Below are positions 4,945 to 5,417 of a stretch of 5,417 bases of DNA, piece after piece. Positions within the stretch are counted from its first letter, which is position 1. Each line of letters opens with the position of its first letter. The notes beneath the pieces are model-generated. The model saw only the letters and a program-made list of their open reading frames with translations, searched no databases and had not been told where the DNA came from. Source of the DNA: PALSA-607 sp036510735 (GTDB lineage Bacteria > Actinomycetota > Actinomycetes > Acidothermales > Acidothermaceae). Location of the stretch: the NCBI GenBank assembly GCA_036510735.1, contig DATCDK010000229.1, positions 1 to 5,417 of the forward strand, read 5' to 3'. The translations under genes were made by a program, and so were the position numbers.

Positions 4945-5417
4945 ATGAGTGAGCCGGTTCTCCAGGAGACGGCGTTGTTGCGCCGTGTCCGGGAGTCCGT
5001 GATCGGCGACGACCAGGTCATGCCAGGCCCCTACGGGCCGCGCCGCGTCACCTACGCCGACTACACGGCGTCCGGCCGCGCTCTGAGCTTCATCGAGGAC
5101 TTCATCCGCGACGAGGTGCTGCCGCGATACGCGAACACCCACACGGAGTCGAGCGGCACCGGCCTGCAGACGACCCGCCTGCGCGAGGACGCCCGCCGGA
5201 TCATCCGCGACGCGGTCGGCGGCGACGACGAGACGGTCGTGATCTTCGCTGGCTCGGGCTGCACGGGGGCGGTCGACAAACTCATCGGCATCCTCGGCCT
5301 TCGTATCCCCGCCGGGCTGGACGACCGCTATCACCTCAGCGACGTCATTCCCCCAGCAGAACGACCTGTCGTTTTCATCGGGCCGTTCGAGCATCACTCC
5401 AACGAGTTGCCGTGGCG
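4945..5417 (+). CDS. Aminotransferase class V-fold PLP-dependent enzyme, N-terminal part, runs off right edge
   Basis: From ATG 4945, 157 codons stay open to the edge: MSEPVLQETALLRRVRESVI, YADYTASGRALSFIEDFI (38-55), NTHTESSGTG (64-73), R80-EDARRIIRDAVGG, VVIFAGSGCTGAVDKL (98-113) and PFEHHSNELPW (147-157). The Y-x-D-x-TASGR opening, the N-T-H-T-E..GTG loop, the glycine-serine-rich phosphate loop GSGCTGA and the EHHSN-PW motif (the His that stacks on PLP in SufS/CsdA relatives) define the fold-type I class V aminotransferase / cysteine desulfurase superfamily. The Schiff-base lysine and any catalytic Cys lie outside the window, so the reaction (transamination or desulfuration) is open. GGAG (4935-4938), 6 nt upstream, supports ATG 4945. 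ATG 4933 is in frame and would fit a leaderless start. The reverse-strand frame over this stretch is a shadow. Confidence 0.87.
   Translation, partial: MSEPVLQETALLRRVRESVIGDDQVMPGPYGPRRVTYADYTASGRALSFIEDFIRDEVLPRYANTHTESSGTGLQTTRLREDARRIIRDAVGGDDETVVIFAGSGCTGAVDKLIGILGLRIPAGLDDRYHLSDVIPPAERPVVFIGPFEHHSNELPW

Noticed and set aside
4861..5397. Open frame of 178 codons, minus strand
   Set aside because: Shadow of the class V aminotransferase frame.
1..5417. CRISPR array, tRNA/rRNA genes, insertion sequence
   Set aside because: No regularly spaced repeats, no tRNA cloverleaf or rRNA stretch, and no transposase frame were seen on either strand.

Overview
The window is high-GC DNA, most likely from an actinobacterium. 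The signs are GTG starts beside ATG, TANNNT -10 boxes lying 6-8 nt before start codons (the leaderless style common in that phylum), and a protein family typical of actinobacterial chromosomes at the left edge. The two edge genes look like core chromosome. The middle (about 0.4-4.9 kb) looks like accessory cargo, and the few lines I counted are lower in GC (about 60-63%) than the edges (about 67-73%).

Layout. 1-323 (-) is the N-terminal part of a cobalamin-independent methionine-synthase-like protein. 324-794 holds no gene I can support, but contains a long hairpin (473-523) and short repeats. 795-2822 (+) is a 675-residue two-domain glycosyltransferase: a GT-B/GT4-like half whose donor-binding residues are replaced, followed by an intact-looking GT2 half. 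2845-4167 (-), convergent with it and only 22 bp away, is a reverse transcriptase of retron type. Directly upstream of the RT on the same strand, 4172-4335 folds as a retron msr-msd RNA: 21-bp a1/a2 end pairing, two msr-like hairpins and one msd-like hairpin, with a -10 box placed to start transcription at the a1 end. 4451-4883 (+), divergent from the retron, is a short lipoprotein gene with a DUF4232-like C-terminal part that is broken by one frameshift. 4945 to the right edge (+) is the N-terminal part of a class V aminotransferase-fold PLP enzyme.

How they work together. The RNA and RT form one cassette: the RNA would serve as both primer and template for a small msDNA made by the RT. No separate effector gene lies on the retron strand in this window, so either the RT's long N-terminal extension carries that role or the partner is elsewhere. 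The glycosyltransferase probably adds sugars to a surface polymer. Nothing in the sequence links it to the retron except adjacency. The retron is the main discovery of the window.
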